A DNA stretch of 64,000 nucleotides from AC-49 sp963817035 (GCA_963817035.1 CAWFMM010000003.1:744001-808000); one strand, 5' to 3'; shown: positions 1 through 8,222, counted from the first letter of the stretch. A program made the numbers and translations. The notes: a model not told the origin generated them from the sequence alone.

Positions 1-260
1 GCGACACGATCGCCGCGCTCGATCCCCTGCGCTCGCAGTCCGCCGGCGACGCGCGCGCTGCGCTCCCACAGCTCCCGATAGGTCAGCTCCGCATTTCCGA
101 TGTCGATGATCGCCGTGGCATCGGGCGAACGCTCAACGCTGATACGCAGCATCTCGACCAGCGACGACGGGCGGTTGACGTAGCGCGCGATCCCGTCGGC
201 TCCGCGCTCCACACCGCTGGTGTCAAACGGGTTACGTCCGCGATCGGCGACCTCGACCAT
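1..260 (-). CDS. Acyl-CoA synthetase / AMP-dependent ligase, N-terminal part
   Basis: Only the first 86 or so codons are in the window; the gene continues past the left edge. The reading frame gives MVEVADRGRNPFDTSG, then about fifty residues later ATAIIDIGNAELTYRELWE and RSARVAGGLRAQGIERGDRV. The 'LTYRELWERSARVAGGLRAQGIERGDRVA' arrangement is typical of the N-terminal domain of AMP-forming fatty-acid/acyl-CoA ligases (ANL superfamily), which activate a carboxylate with ATP and load it on CoA. The ATG at 258-260 is preceded on the minus strand by AAGGAG with a 6-nt gap, a good ribosome binding site. The adenylation motifs lie outside the window, so substrate class cannot be judged. Confidence 0.75.
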   Translation of the reverse strand, partial: MVEVADRGRNPFDTSGVERGADGIARYVNRPSSLVEMLRISVERSPDATAIIDIGNAELTYRELWERSARVAGGLRAQGIERGDRV

Positions 261-323
261 CGGGAACTCCTTCTCGCAGCTCTCTCGCCCGCCGCCACCA
301 TATCGCGGGGGACCACGGCTTGA

Positions 324-464
324 ACGCTTCACCGATGTATGTGGAACGCTGCGGGGTGTGCACGCGACGCCGACGGGGCGACCGTCGGCCTCGGGATCAG
401 CACCGCTCGTCACTCCGAGGACGGGCGCCTCGCCGAGATCACGGGCTTCTTCCTCGGCGGGTAG
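324..464 (+). pseudogene. Remnant of a SnoaL/NTF2-like protein (C-terminal end only)
   Basis: A stop-to-stop stretch reads ...DADGATVGLGISTARHS then EDGRLAEITGFFLGG and a TAG. The pattern of two beta strands joined by a short turn with D/E-DGR-(L/I) and ending in GFF is characteristic of the last strands of SnoaL/NTF2-like cone-shaped domains. No start codon with the expected N-terminal two thirds precedes it; a TGA lies at 321-323. I read it as a truncated leftover. The family assignment is by eye and weak. Confidence 0.35.
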
Positions 465-655
465 CTCGAAGGGCGCACGAACGGCCGCTCCAACGGGTGT
501 CCAGACAATTGACGCGATGTTGAAGCCGCCGCAAATGCGGGCCGAAAAGGGGGTCGAGGACACTGCGAGAGTTCGCGATTGGGGAACCGCTGCTCTCGCA
601 GCAACAGCGTCACTCACGGGCCTCGCCCGGTGAGGTGACCACAGGACGCCGTGAG

Positions 656-685
656 CGCGCCCCGACCCCGGGGCGCGTTCTCGTT
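656..685. terminator. GC-rich hairpin downstream of the phzF-like gene
   Basis: CGCGCCCC (656-663) pairs perfectly with GGGGCGCG (670-677) around a 6-nt loop. On the plus strand it is followed by TTCTCGTT. It begins 18 nt beyond the stop of the minus-strand gene at 695, so it could end that transcript, although the U-rich side is on the plus strand. Confidence 0.45.
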
Positions 686-694
686 AAGGCGTGT

Positions 695-1558
695 TCACGG
701 CAGGTGGATGGTGCCTTCGGCGACGAGATGGACCGCTCCGCCGACGCGGACTCGGTCGCCTTCGACCGCCACGTCGAGGACGCTCGGGCGGCCCATCTCG
801 ATCCCCTGATCGATCGTGAGCTTCGTCAGTCCGGCGCGGTCGGCGAGATCTGCGCACAGCGGGCCGGCCCCCGAGCCGGTCGCCGGGTCCTCGAGGACCG
901 ACGTCTCGCCGAGGAAGAAGCCGCGGGCGCGCCAGCGGTCGCGGGCCGCGGACGCCGGGGCGGCGAGGTAGACGACGACGGCCGCCCCGGGCGCCTGAAG
1001 CGCGGTGTGCGCTTCGACATCGGTGCAGACGGCGCGCTCGAGCGCGGCCACGTCGCGCAGAGGGGCCATCAGGTGCCAGACGCCGGTCGAGGCAAAGCGC
1101 GCCGGCAGCTGCGGGTCGAGATCGCCCACCGTGAGGCCGACGAGCTCGGCGAGCTGAGCTGGATCGACACTCGCGCCGAACCGGACGGGCTCCTGGAGCA
1201 TCGAGGCGTAGCCCTCGCGTCCGGCGCGCCGGACGCGAACCGGCTGCTCGCCGGCAGGCGTGCGCTGCACATACTCGACGTCGGTCTGACCGCGCTCGCG
1301 CGCGATCGCGACGGCGGTCCCCAGCGACGGATGCCCGGCGAACGGCAGCTCGCCAACCGTGGTGAAGATGCGGTTGACGTAGTCGGCGTTGCCGTCGGCG
1401 GACTGCACGAATGTCGTCTCCGAGAGTCGCGTCTCGCGCGCGAAGGCGAGCATCGTCGCGGGGTCGAGACCGTCGGCATCGTGGACGACGGCAAGGCCGT
1501 TACCGGCCAGCGGGCAGGGGGCGAAGACGTCGAGCCAGGTGAGGCGATGCTCAGAAAT
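695..1558 (-). CDS. PhzF-family isomerase-like protein
   Basis: Belongs to the PhzF/diaminopimelate-epimerase-fold family, whose phenazine member isomerises trans-2,3-dihydro-3-hydroxyanthranilate; most members are of unknown substrate. Seen here: the N-terminal WLDVFAPCPLAGNGLAVV, the catalytic-glutamate motif LSETTF (Glu about residue 47), GELPFAGHPSLGTA, and DPATGSGAG near residue 220. About 287 residues, a normal family length. The start is odd: between the stop of the preceding gene and the conserved N terminus there is no ATG, GTG or TTG in frame. The placed start is an ATT at 1556-1558 that overlaps the TGA of the upstream gene. A rare ATT start, coupling by re-initiation, or a base error are all possible. 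No phenazine genes are nearby, so the substrate is unknown. Confidence 0.82.
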   Translation of the reverse strand: MSEHRLTWLDVFAPCPLAGNGLAVVHDADGLDPATMLAFARETRLSETTFVQSADGNADYVNRIFTTVGELPFAGHPSLGTAVAIARERGQTDVEYVQRTPAGEQPVRVRRAGREGYASMLQEPVRFGASVDPAQLAELVGLTVGDLDPQLPARFASTGVWHLMAPLRDVAALERAVCTDVEAHTALQAPGAAVVVYLAAPASAARDRWRARGFFLGETSVLEDPATGSGAGPLCADLADRAGLTKLTIDQGIEMGRPSVLDVAVEGDRVRVGGAVHLVAEGTIHLP

Positions 1559-2180
1559 CGAAGTCGCGCGGTGGCTTCTGCTCGAACCAGAGCCGGTCGT
1601 GCTCGGGCGTCTCCTGCAGGAACTCCGGCGTCTCCTCGAGGACGTCCTCGTCGGCGACGTCAGCGTCGCCCTCCGCGGCTGAGAGCACTTCGTCGTCGTC
1701 GGGCTCCGGAGCGGCCGGTTCGTGCTGCGGTTCGGGCTGCGGCTCGGAGCGCAGCGCCTCAAGATCCTCGAGCGCGTACTCGGCGGTCGGCTGATGCATG
1801 GCGGCCGACTCGACCGGCGGCGCCGGCTCCATGTCGAAGCCCTCATCGGGCGGCTCGTCGGCGACCGGCTGGGCCTCGTGGTGAGGTTCGGCCGAGAGAT
1901 CGAGAACCGGCTCGGCGACCGGCGGCGGCGCGGGCGCCTCGGGCGGCGGCTCGTACGCGGTGGGCGCAGGCTGCTCGGCAACCGGCGCTGGCGCCCGCGC
2001 GGGCTCGGGCTCCGCCGCGATCGGCAGCTCGTGGGCGACGGTCGCGTCGGGATCGGGCTCGGTTTCGTAACCGGGCGGGTCGAGCGCCTCGTGCTCCTGT
2101 CGTGCGATCTCGCTCGGGTCGGCGCCGCGGGCTCGCTTGAGCTCCAGATGCTGCTTGATGGCCTCGTCCAGCAGTCCCAT
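1551..2180 (-). CDS. Acidic, Pro/Glu/Ala-rich hypothetical protein
   Basis: 209 residues. The first 35 residues (MGLLDEAIKQHLELKRARG, then ADPSEIARQEHEALDP) look structured and probably helical; the rest is low-complexity, rich in Pro, Glu, Ala and Asp, with no cysteines, and ends in RDFDF. No signal peptide or membrane segment is visible. I do not recognise a named family. It lies 12 bp downstream of the diguanylate cyclase stop and its own stop overlaps the start region of the PhzF-like gene, so the three may be co-transcribed, but a TAGGCT box sits 9 nt before its ATG. Likely a disordered scaffold or adaptor; that is inference from composition only. Confidence 0.75.
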   Translation of the reverse strand: MGLLDEAIKQHLELKRARGADPSEIARQEHEALDPPGYETEPDPDATVAHELPIAAEPEPARAPAPVAEQPAPTAYEPPPEAPAPPPVAEPVLDLSAEPHHEAQPVADEPPDEGFDMEPAPPVESAAMHQPTAEYALEDLEALRSEPQPEPQHEPAAPEPDDDEVLSAAEGDADVADEDVLEETPEFLQETPEHDRLWFEQKPPRDFDF

Positions 2181-2189
2181 TGGCGCCCA

Positions 2190-2195
2190 AGCCTA
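2190..2195 (-). promoter_or_regulatory. Putative -10 box (TAGGCT) for the acidic protein gene
   Basis: TAGGCT ends 9 nt before the ATG at 2180. Its first three bases are the TAG stop codon of the diguanylate cyclase gene. No Shine-Dalgarno sequence is present. Confidence 0.4.
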
Positions 2196-4070
2196 CTGCG
2201 CGCGCACGGTCTTGTTCTTGCCCGCGCGCTTGGCTTCGTACAGTGCCGCGTCCGCCGCGGCAACGAGCGAGCGCAGCTCGGCGTGCGCGCCCGACTGCGC
2301 GGCGACACCAAGGCTGACGGTGATGCTCAGCGGCTCGGCGTCGGGGTCGTCGAGGATCGGCAGCCTGAGGTTCTCGACCGCGGTGCGCACGCGCTCGCCG
2401 AGCAGGAACGCGCCGTCGAGATCGGCACCCGGTAGCACCATCGCGAGCTCCTCGCCGCCGTAGCGCGCGGGCTCGTCGATCTCACGCGACGAGTCGCGCA
2501 GCACGCGCGCGACCTCCTTGAGCACGGCGTCGCCCTGCTGATGGCCCCAGGTGTCGTTGACAACCTTGAAGTCGTCGATGTCGAGCATCACGAGCCCGAC
2601 GCCCTGCTTGAAGCGCCGCGCTCGCTCGACCTCGCCGGTGATCGCGTCCTGGAAGCGGCGGCGGTTGGAGAGCCCGGTGAGGTCGTCGGTGACCGCCTGG
2701 CGCTCGACCGTTTCGTGCAGGCCGACGTTCTCCAGCGAGACGGCGGCCTGCCCGACGAGGTAGTTGAAGAGGTCGCGCTCCTCGGGCGAGAACGGCTGCT
2801 CGCGCGCGACGGAGACGACGCCGCCGATCAGTCCGGTGTCGCTCTCGTCACGCAGTGGGTGCGACAGCGCGCTGGCTCCAACCGACGCCGCGCCTTGCGG
2901 AGCGCCGGTCCGCAGGACCTCGGTCTCGGCGAGCAGGAGGGCCTCGACCATGCCCTCGAGCGAGCCGGCTTCTACGACCTCCTGCAACGTACCGTCCTGC
3001 GTGCGCAGCCGGGCCCGGCCGCCGGTCGCGCCGACGCCGTCCTTGGCCGCGTGGACGACGATGTCGAGCAGCGCGTCACGGTCGAGGTTCGAGGCAAATG
3101 TCTCACCGATGCGACGCATCGAGATCTCGAGGCGTTCCTGTTGGGTGCCGATCGTCTCGAGCCGCGATTCGAGTTGCTCGGCCATCGCGTTGAACTGCTC
3201 GCCGAGCGCGGCGAACTCGTCGTGGCCATGAATCGGGACCTTGGCCGAGAAGTCCCCCCGGCCGATGCGCTTGGCCGCGTCCAGGAAGTCGCCGATCTGG
3301 CGCTGCAGCGAGCGCGAGACGAGGAGGGCGAACGTGAACGCGAGGATGAAGAAACCGGCCAGGATTCCCGCGGCGAGCAGGCGGCTGCGGCGGATGGCGT
3401 CGGACGTGCGCTTGGTCGAGTCCAGCAGCGAGACCTTCAGCTGGGCCTGGCCGAACCCGCGGGCCGGGAACGTCGTGACGCGATAGCGCGTGTGGCCGAC
3501 CTTGACGTGGCCGCGCTGGGGCGGCAACGAGCCGGCGTTGACGCCCGCCAGGCGGCTGGCGATGACCTTGCCGTCGCCGGAGATGATCGCGTTGATGCCG
3601 GCGACCGTGCGTACGAGCGAGACGAAATGGCCGGCGGTCTGCGAGGAGACCTGGAGCGTGCCGAACGGGTTGCCATTGGCGTCCTGGAGCGGGACGGTGG
3701 CCGGGAAGACGGCGCGCGGGCTGCCACTGTCGGCGAGCGCGGTGCCGTCGGGAGCGAAGACAGCGATGCGCGCGAACTGACCGATGCGTCGCAACTCGAC
3801 GAGACGCTTCTGGATCGCCCTCGGGTCCTGGCTGCGGATCGCTGTGGCGAGTGCCGCGTCACTCGAGCCGATCGTGACCGCGGCGTGCTTGGCGCTGTCG
3901 CTGGCCGCGTTGGCGAGCCCGATCGCCGCGACCTGATGGGCGGCGAGGCGCGCGTCAGCCTTGCCCGACTCGTTGTCCGAGAGGAGCCGGAACAGGACGA
4001 CCGCCATCGAGACCATCGGCACGATGACGATGGCGACGAAGAAGAGCGTCAGCCGACTACGGAAACTCAT
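2193..4070 (-). CDS. Membrane sensor diguanylate cyclase (HAMP-GAF-GGDEF)
   Basis: 625 residues, predicted to make cyclic di-GMP from two GTP at the inner face of the membrane. Order: transmembrane helix about 7-29, an extracytoplasmic sensor region to about 230 (dCache-like by layout), a second helix about 233-253, HAMP about 254-307, a short coiled linker, a GAF-type domain about 320-455, and GGDEF about 460-620. The active-site motif is GGEEL (538-542), a functional variant, and an RxxD product-inhibition site (REID, 529-532) sits exactly five residues before it, so the enzyme should be active and feedback-inhibited. Starts at ATG 4070, with a TACCCT box 11 nt upstream and no clear ribosome binding site. 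Its stop overlaps the promoter box of the next gene. Confidence 0.92.
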   Translation of the reverse strand: MSFRSRLTLFFVAIVIVPMVSMAVVLFRLLSDNESGKADARLAAHQVAAIGLANAASDSAKHAAVTIGSSDAALATAIRSQDPRAIQKRLVELRRIGQFARIAVFAPDGTALADSGSPRAVFPATVPLQDANGNPFGTLQVSSQTAGHFVSLVRTVAGINAIISGDGKVIASRLAGVNAGSLPPQRGHVKVGHTRYRVTTFPARGFGQAQLKVSLLDSTKRTSDAIRRSRLLAAGILAGFFILAFTFALLVSRSLQRQIGDFLDAAKRIGRGDFSAKVPIHGHDEFAALGEQFNAMAEQLESRLETIGTQQERLEISMRRIGETFASNLDRDALLDIVVHAAKDGVGATGGRARLRTQDGTLQEVVEAGSLEGMVEALLLAETEVLRTGAPQGAASVGASALSHPLRDESDTGLIGGVVSVAREQPFSPEERDLFNYLVGQAAVSLENVGLHETVERQAVTDDLTGLSNRRRFQDAITGEVERARRFKQGVGLVMLDIDDFKVVNDTWGHQQGDAVLKEVARVLRDSSREIDEPARYGGEELAMVLPGADLDGAFLLGERVRTAVENLRLPILDDPDAEPLSITVSLGVAAQSGAHAELRSLVAAADAALYEAKRAGKNKTVRAQ

Positions 4071-4081
4071 GCCTGCGTCGC

Positions 4082-4087
4082 AGGGTA
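4082..4087 (-). promoter_or_regulatory. Putative -10 box (TACCCT) for the diguanylate cyclase
   Basis: TACCCT fits TAnnnT and ends 11 nt before the ATG at 4070; no -35 element was convincing. Confidence 0.35.
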
Positions 4088-4131
4088 CCCCCGGACCCGG
4101 AAGCCCCCGTCATCGTGGACGCATCGACGGT

Positions 4132-4137
4132 TAGACT
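4132..4137 (+). promoter_or_regulatory. Putative -10 box (TAGACT) for tRNA-Ala
   Basis: TAGACT lies 14 nt before the mature 5' end of the tRNA, leaving a leader of about 7 nt. A matching -35 hexamer is not obvious. Confidence 0.35.
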
Positions 4138-4151
4138 GTCGTCGTTACCTC

Positions 4152-4224
4152 GGGGCTATAGCTCAGTTGGGAGAGCGCCTGGATCGCACCCAGGAGGTCG
4201 GGGGTTCGAGTCCCCCTAGCTCCA
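4152..4224 (+). tRNA. tRNA-Ala (anticodon CGC)
   Basis: A complete 73-nt cloverleaf: acceptor GGGGCTA/TAGCTCC, D stem GCTC/GAGC, anticodon stem CCTGG/CCAGG around the loop ATCGCAC, T stem GGGGG/CCCCC around TTCGAGT, and discriminator A. The loop places CGC at positions 34-36, reading GCG alanine codons, which are heavily used in this G+C-rich genome. The 3' CCA is not encoded. Confidence 0.97.
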
Positions 4225-4803
4225 CTCCGAAATCCCTGCAAAGATGCAGGTTCTCATGTCCTCGACCAGTGTCGATGCGATGGTTTGGGTGCCGCATTGG
4301 CCCGGTCCCTGGCCCGCTCTCCGCAACGAGGAGCGGGATCAGGATGTGCCAATCGCTCTCTTCGAGCCATTTCTCGTGGCCCAAGCACCTCGGGATTCGA
4401 GACGAATGAAACCTCCGAAGACGTGCTGAGGCTCGAGGCCGTCGGGTGCAACCAGGCTCGGGCAGCAGCGAGGCGCCCACGGCCACGTCATCGAGGTCTG
4501 CAGGCGTGCTGCCGGCGGCGGCCGGTCGTAGACCGTGTGGAGCGTTAGCGATCGGTTAGCGACCGGTTAGCGGTCGCGAAGAGATCGGACCGCGATTTCA
4601 GCTCACGGTCAGCCACCCGGCCTCGCCACGGCCAAGCTGACCGTGTCCGATGAGATCGGCATAGAGATCCCGCTCAGCCGCGGATTGGTGACGAGGTTGT
4701 AGGCGACGATGTCTTCGGGATCGTCGATCGACGGAGGTGTCACCGGCGTAAAAGGCTCCTCGAGGAGCGTCGCTGCGCCGTCGGAATTCGACCAAACCCC
4801 CGG
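4225..4803. other. Gene-poor stretch between tRNA-Ala and the ABC operon
   Basis: I see no convincing conserved gene over about 580 bp. It begins with a short CCTGCAAAGATGCAGG hairpin just after the tRNA that could be its terminator, and it carries the 11-bp triplicate at 4544-4576. Sequence 3' of a tRNA gene is a classic integration target, but no integrase or direct repeat of the tRNA end was found here. Confidence 0.5.
4544..4576 (+). repeat. Three tandem copies of an 11-bp unit
   Basis: GTTAGCGATCG, GTTAGCGACCG and GTTAGCGGTCG follow one another without a gap; the GTTAGCG half is invariant and positions 8-9 vary. The spacing is close to one helical turn, so it could be a multi-site binding region, or simply a short slipped repeat. 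Confidence 0.6.
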
Positions 4804-4821
4804 TTGACAGCGTGCCGTCAA
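4609..4821 (-). CDS. Possible small hypothetical protein or remnant
   Basis: A 70-residue open frame beginning MTARCQPGVWSNSDGAATLL, followed by a stretch rich in Pro, Asp and Val and ending in SLAVARPGG. The second half has the G/C-rich third codon positions expected of a real gene here, the first third does not. It has no recognisable family, no good ribosome binding site, and it lies across the promoter region of the ABC operon. It may be the tail of a decayed gene. Confidence 0.2.
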   Translation of the reverse strand: MTARCQPGVWSNSDGAATLLEEPFTPVTPPSIDDPEDIVAYNLVTNPRLSGISMPISSDTVSLAVARPGG

Positions 4822-4833
4822 CGTAGCTACCGT
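4804..4833 (+). promoter_or_regulatory. Promoter of the branched-chain amino acid ABC operon
   Basis: A consensus -35 TTGACA (4804-4809), an 18-bp spacer, and TACCGT (4828-4833) as the -10. It leaves a leader of about 85 nt before the ATG at 4926. It is the only place in the window where a perfect TTGACA precedes an operon at proper spacing. Confidence 0.6.
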
Positions 4834-4925
4834 CGAGACTCGCTAGGGGAACCCTTGGGCGCACCGAGCGGGCGCGTCGGCATGTCACTTGGCGACGAGG
4901 AAACGAAGACACGAGGAGAGAGTTC

Positions 4926-6191
4926 ATGGGTCGCAATGGGTTCGACCGCCGCGCCAGCGGCGGCGTCGTGAGGTTTCACATCAACGTCCGTCGTGCGGGT
5001 GCCGGAGCTCTGGCTGCCGCGACGGTTGCGCTCGTCGCTGTCGCGACGAGCAGCGCGAGCAACAATGCCCACGCGAGCGCGGCGCCAATCAAGATCGGTT
5101 TGATCACGTCGGAGACCGGCGCATTGGCGAGCAATTTCGTCGATGTCGCGGGTGACTTTCGGGCGCGTATCGCGTACCAGAACTCGCTTGGCGGCATCAA
5201 CGGGCACAAGCTCCAGGCGATCGTTCTCGATGACGGCAGCACACCGCAGGGCAACCTGGCGGCAGCGCGCAAGCTCGTCGGCTCCGACCATGTCGCGGTC
5301 GTCGCGCAGGAGAACGCCACCGGTGGAGGCTCGGCACCGTATCTGCACGGTCAGAATGTTCCGGTGGTGGGCGGGCCATACTCGGGTCCCGAGTGGGGCA
5401 AGTTCCCGAACCTGTTCAGCGATTGGGGCCGTGAGGACCCGTCGGCTCCGGCGTATACGACGGCCGGTCTGATCTTCAAGAAGCTCGGGGCGAAGTCGAT
5501 CGGCAGCGTCGGCTACGGCGTGATCCCGTCGTCGAAGGCCGGAGCGCAGAACGCCATCAAGTCGGCCAAGGCGGCCGGACTGCGGGCGCCGTACCTGAAC
5601 ACGAGCGTCCAGCCCGGAAGCAGCGATTTCTCGACGCAGGCCCTCGGACTCAAGAACGCGGGCGTCGACGGGCTCTACGCGCCGCTGGGCATCCAGCCAG
5701 CGGTCGCGCTGCTGACCGCGGCGACCCAGGCCGGAGCGAAGATCACCCACTCGAACTTCGTGAGCGGCACGTTCGGGATCCTCGGCACGCCGGCGGCGAA
5801 GACGCTGCAGGGCTCCGCGTTCAGTCTGTACTTCCTGCCCGCGAACTTCAACACGCCGCTGGCCAAGAAGACCAACCAGCTGGTACACAAGTTCGGCGGG
5901 GCGAAGGGCCGCCCGCTGTACGACTTCGACCTCGTCGGGTGGCTGTCGGCGAATCTCGCCATCCAGGGCCTGACGGCGACGAAGGGGAACACCAACGGGC
6001 CGAAGATCATCTCGGCCCTGAGCAACCTCACGAACTACAACGCCGGTGGCCTGCTGCCGGCCAAGATCGGGTTCAAGAAGTTCGTGACGGCGACCGACGT
6101 CGGCGCCAACGGCTGCCTGTTCGCGGTGCAGCTCAAGGGCACGAGGTTCGTCCCGATGCAGGCGACGCCGTTCTGCGGCAAGAAGCTGTAG
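4926..6191 (+). CDS. livJ: ABC transporter substrate-binding protein, branched-chain amino acid type
   Basis: 421 residues. Residues about 1-50 hold an N-terminal basic stretch and a hydrophobic segment ending in SASNNAHA, a secretion signal; no lipobox cysteine is evident. From about residue 55 the sequence follows the Peripla_BP_6 fold: PIKIGLITSETGALA, NSLGGINGHKLQAIVLDDGS, and later YDFDLVGWLSANLAIQGL. It captures the ligand outside the membrane and delivers it to the permease encoded next. AGGAG sits 7 nt before the ATG. First gene of a four-gene operon. The ligand could be Leu/Ile/Val, another amino acid, or an aromatic or amide compound; the family is broad. Confidence 0.9.
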   Translation: MGRNGFDRRASGGVVRFHINVRRAGAGALAAATVALVAVATSSASNNAHASAAPIKIGLITSETGALASNFVDVAGDFRARIAYQNSLGGINGHKLQAIVLDDGSTPQGNLAAARKLVGSDHVAVVAQENATGGGSAPYLHGQNVPVVGGPYSGPEWGKFPNLFSDWGREDPSAPAYTTAGLIFKKLGAKSIGSVGYGVIPSSKAGAQNAIKSAKAAGLRAPYLNTSVQPGSSDFSTQALGLKNAGVDGLYAPLGIQPAVALLTAATQAGAKITHSNFVSGTFGILGTPAAKTLQGSAFSLYFLPANFNTPLAKKTNQLVHKFGGAKGRPLYDFDLVGWLSANLAIQGLTATKGNTNGPKIISALSNLTNYNAGGLLPAKIGFKKFVTATDVGANGCLFAVQLKGTRFVPMQATPFCGKKL

Positions 6192-6275
6192 CGACGCATG
6201 GTCGGGGGCTCCTTCGACATCGAGGGGGCCCCCGTCCGCGCAACCGCACAACCAGCGGTCGAGGGCAGGTAGCCC

Positions 6276-8222
6276 GTGGCTCAATACGTCATCGTCGGGT
6301 TGGTCAGCGGCAGCATCTACGCGCTGGCGGCGCTCGGGCTCGTTGCCACCTACGTGTCCAGCGGGGTGCTGAACTTCGCCTACGGCGCGTTCGCGTACTT
6401 CGTCGCGCGGCTCTATTACTTCCTGCACATCCAGCACCACTGGGCGATCGCGCCGGCGGCGCTGGTGTCGATCGTCGTGTTCTCGCCGGCAGCAGGGCTC
6501 CTGTTGTGGGCGGTGATCCTGCGCCGTCTGTCGCACGCGTCGACGCTGATCAAGGTCGGGGTGACGATCGGGATCTCGGTGGCGCTGCCGCCGCTGGCCG
6601 ATCTGCTGTTCGGCATCCCGGTGATCAACAGCGTGCCCGGACTCGCACCCGAGCCGGTCGCCGTCTACCACCTCCTGGGGATCGCGATCACGCTCGACCA
6701 GGTGATCGTGCTCGGATGCCTGATCTTCGTGCTGGTCGTTGGTGGCGCGGTACTGCGCTTCACGACCGCAGGCGTGATCGTACGCGCAGTCGTTGACTCC
6801 GACTCGATGGCGCGCCTGTCGGGCATCAGCCCCCAGCGGGTCAGCGCGATCGTCTGGATGCTGAGCTTCATGTTGTCGGGCCTGTGCGGCGTGCTGGTCG
6901 CGCCGACCATCGGCCTCACCTCGACGAACTTCACGTTCCTCGTCGGCACGGCGTTCGCCTCCGTCGTCGTCGCCAAGCTGCGCTATCCGGGCCGCGCCGT
7001 GGTGACCGCGCTCGCGCTGGGCGTCGTGACGGCGCTGATCCAGGAGTACGCGCCGTCGGACAGCTCGCTGGGCCAGGAGCTGATCCCGGCCGTCCCGTTC
7101 GTGTTCGTCTTCGGATTCATCCTGTTCGGCTCGCGCGGCGTCGAGCAGGAACACAGCGACGCCGAAACGGCGCTCGGTACCCGCCTTGCGCTGGCCGACG
7201 AGCGCAACGCCTCGGCCAGGCATCGCACCGGGCTCGCCCGCGCGCGAGTGCTCATCGGGCCCGCCACCGCATTCGGGATCGTGATCGTCCTGCTCCTCGT
7301 GCTGTCGAGCCTGTGGGTCGGCGTGCTGGCCCAGGGGATCGCGTTCGGCGTCGCGTTCCTGTCGTTCACCCTGCTCACCGGCGACGGCGGGTTCATCTCA
7401 CTGGCACAGGTCACCTTCGCCGGCTTCGGCGCGGTTGCGGTCGGCCAGTTCGAGACCCGCTACGGCTTCTCGGCGGTCGAGGCGCTCATCGCCGCGACCG
7501 CGTTCGCCCTGGTCGCGGGGCTGCTCGTCGGGCTGCTGACGGTGCGCCTCGGCGACCTGTACATCGCCCTGATCACATTGACGATCGGGCTGCTGATGGA
7601 CAACTTCATCTTCGCCCTGGACCCCTTCACGCAGAGCGGCGCGGGCGTGCTCGTCAACCGACCGGGCTTCGCCGAGTCCGACCAGGGCTTCGCGTTTTTC
7701 GGTCTCGCCGTGTTCGCGCTCATCGCGTTGTGCCTGTTCAACGCACGTCGCTCGACGACCGGGATGGCGATCGGCGCGGCGCGCTGGAGCACGGCCGCGA
7801 CCCGGATGTCGGGCTTGAGCACGGTAGCGATCCGCACGCTGCTGGTCGGCCTGGGCGGCGCGACCGCGGCACTTGGCGGCGGCCTGCTGGCGATGTTCTC
7901 GCAGATCGCGCTGCCGACCGACTTCGTGACTGCGTCGGGGCTAGTGTGGCTGGCGGTGGCGATCGCGGTCGGGATCCGGAGCACGTTCGGCGCACTGGCC
8001 GCAGGGCTCAGCCTCACCGTCGTGCCGGCCTTGTTCCAGCAGTACCTGCCGAACTCGTGGACACCGGTACCGACACTGCTGTTCGGGCTGGCCGCGATCG
8101 GCATGGTCCGTCAGCCCGACGGCATCGCCAGCGACCTCGCGCTGCTGCGCCACCGGATCACTCGGACGCTCTTCTCGCCCCCGCGGGCGGACGCCCGCCC
8201 GTCGGAAGCGGTCGCCGAATGA
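6276..8222 (+). CDS. Fused LivH-LivM permease of a branched-chain amino acid ABC transporter
   Basis: 648 residues joining two permeases usually made separately. Residues about 1-290 are LivH-like (SGSIYALAALGLVATY near the start, then ARLSGISPQRVSAIVWMLS as the coupling-helix region). After a charged linker (about 291-320) residues about 325-630 are LivM-like (LTGDGGFISLAQVTFAGFGA, TVRLGDLYIALITLTIGLLM). About 17 hydrophobic segments can be counted. Start is GTG at 6276 with GGGCAGG upstream. The stop overlaps the next gene by ATGA. Fusion fixes the 1:1 ratio of the two halves; such fusions occur in some actinobacterial operons. Confidence 0.9.
   Translation: MAQYVIVGLVSGSIYALAALGLVATYVSSGVLNFAYGAFAYFVARLYYFLHIQHHWAIAPAALVSIVVFSPAAGLLLWAVILRRLSHASTLIKVGVTIGISVALPPLADLLFGIPVINSVPGLAPEPVAVYHLLGIAITLDQVIVLGCLIFVLVVGGAVLRFTTAGVIVRAVVDSDSMARLSGISPQRVSAIVWMLSFMLSGLCGVLVAPTIGLTSTNFTFLVGTAFASVVVAKLRYPGRAVVTALALGVVTALIQEYAPSDSSLGQELIPAVPFVFVFGFILFGSRGVEQEHSDAETALGTRLALADERNASARHRTGLARARVLIGPATAFGIVIVLLLVLSSLWVGVLAQGIAFGVAFLSFTLLTGDGGFISLAQVTFAGFGAVAVGQFETRYGFSAVEALIAATAFALVAGLLVGLLTVRLGDLYIALITLTIGLLMDNFIFALDPFTQSGAGVLVNRPGFAESDQGFAFFGLAVFALIALCLFNARRSTTGMAIGAARWSTAATRMSGLSTVAIRTLLVGLGGATAALGGGLLAMFSQIALPTDFVTASGLVWLAVAIAVGIRSTFGALAAGLSLTVVPALFQQYLPNSWTPVPTLLFGLAAIGMVRQPDGIASDLALLRHRITRTLFSPPRADARPSEAVAE

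Noticed and set aside
695..1558. Phenazine biosynthesis cluster
   Set aside because: PhzF-like proteins are widespread outside phenazine pathways, and no other phz-type gene is nearby.
635..2140. A 501-residue plus-strand open frame opposite the PhzF-like and acidic-protein genes
   Set aside because: It is very rich in Arg and Ala with no family pattern; the minus strand holds clear conserved motifs, so this is an antisense shadow of G+C-rich coding sequence.
4152..4860. Genomic island integrated at tRNA-Ala
   Set aside because: The tRNA is complete, but I found no integrase, no repeat of its 3' end downstream, and the next operon is ordinary transport.
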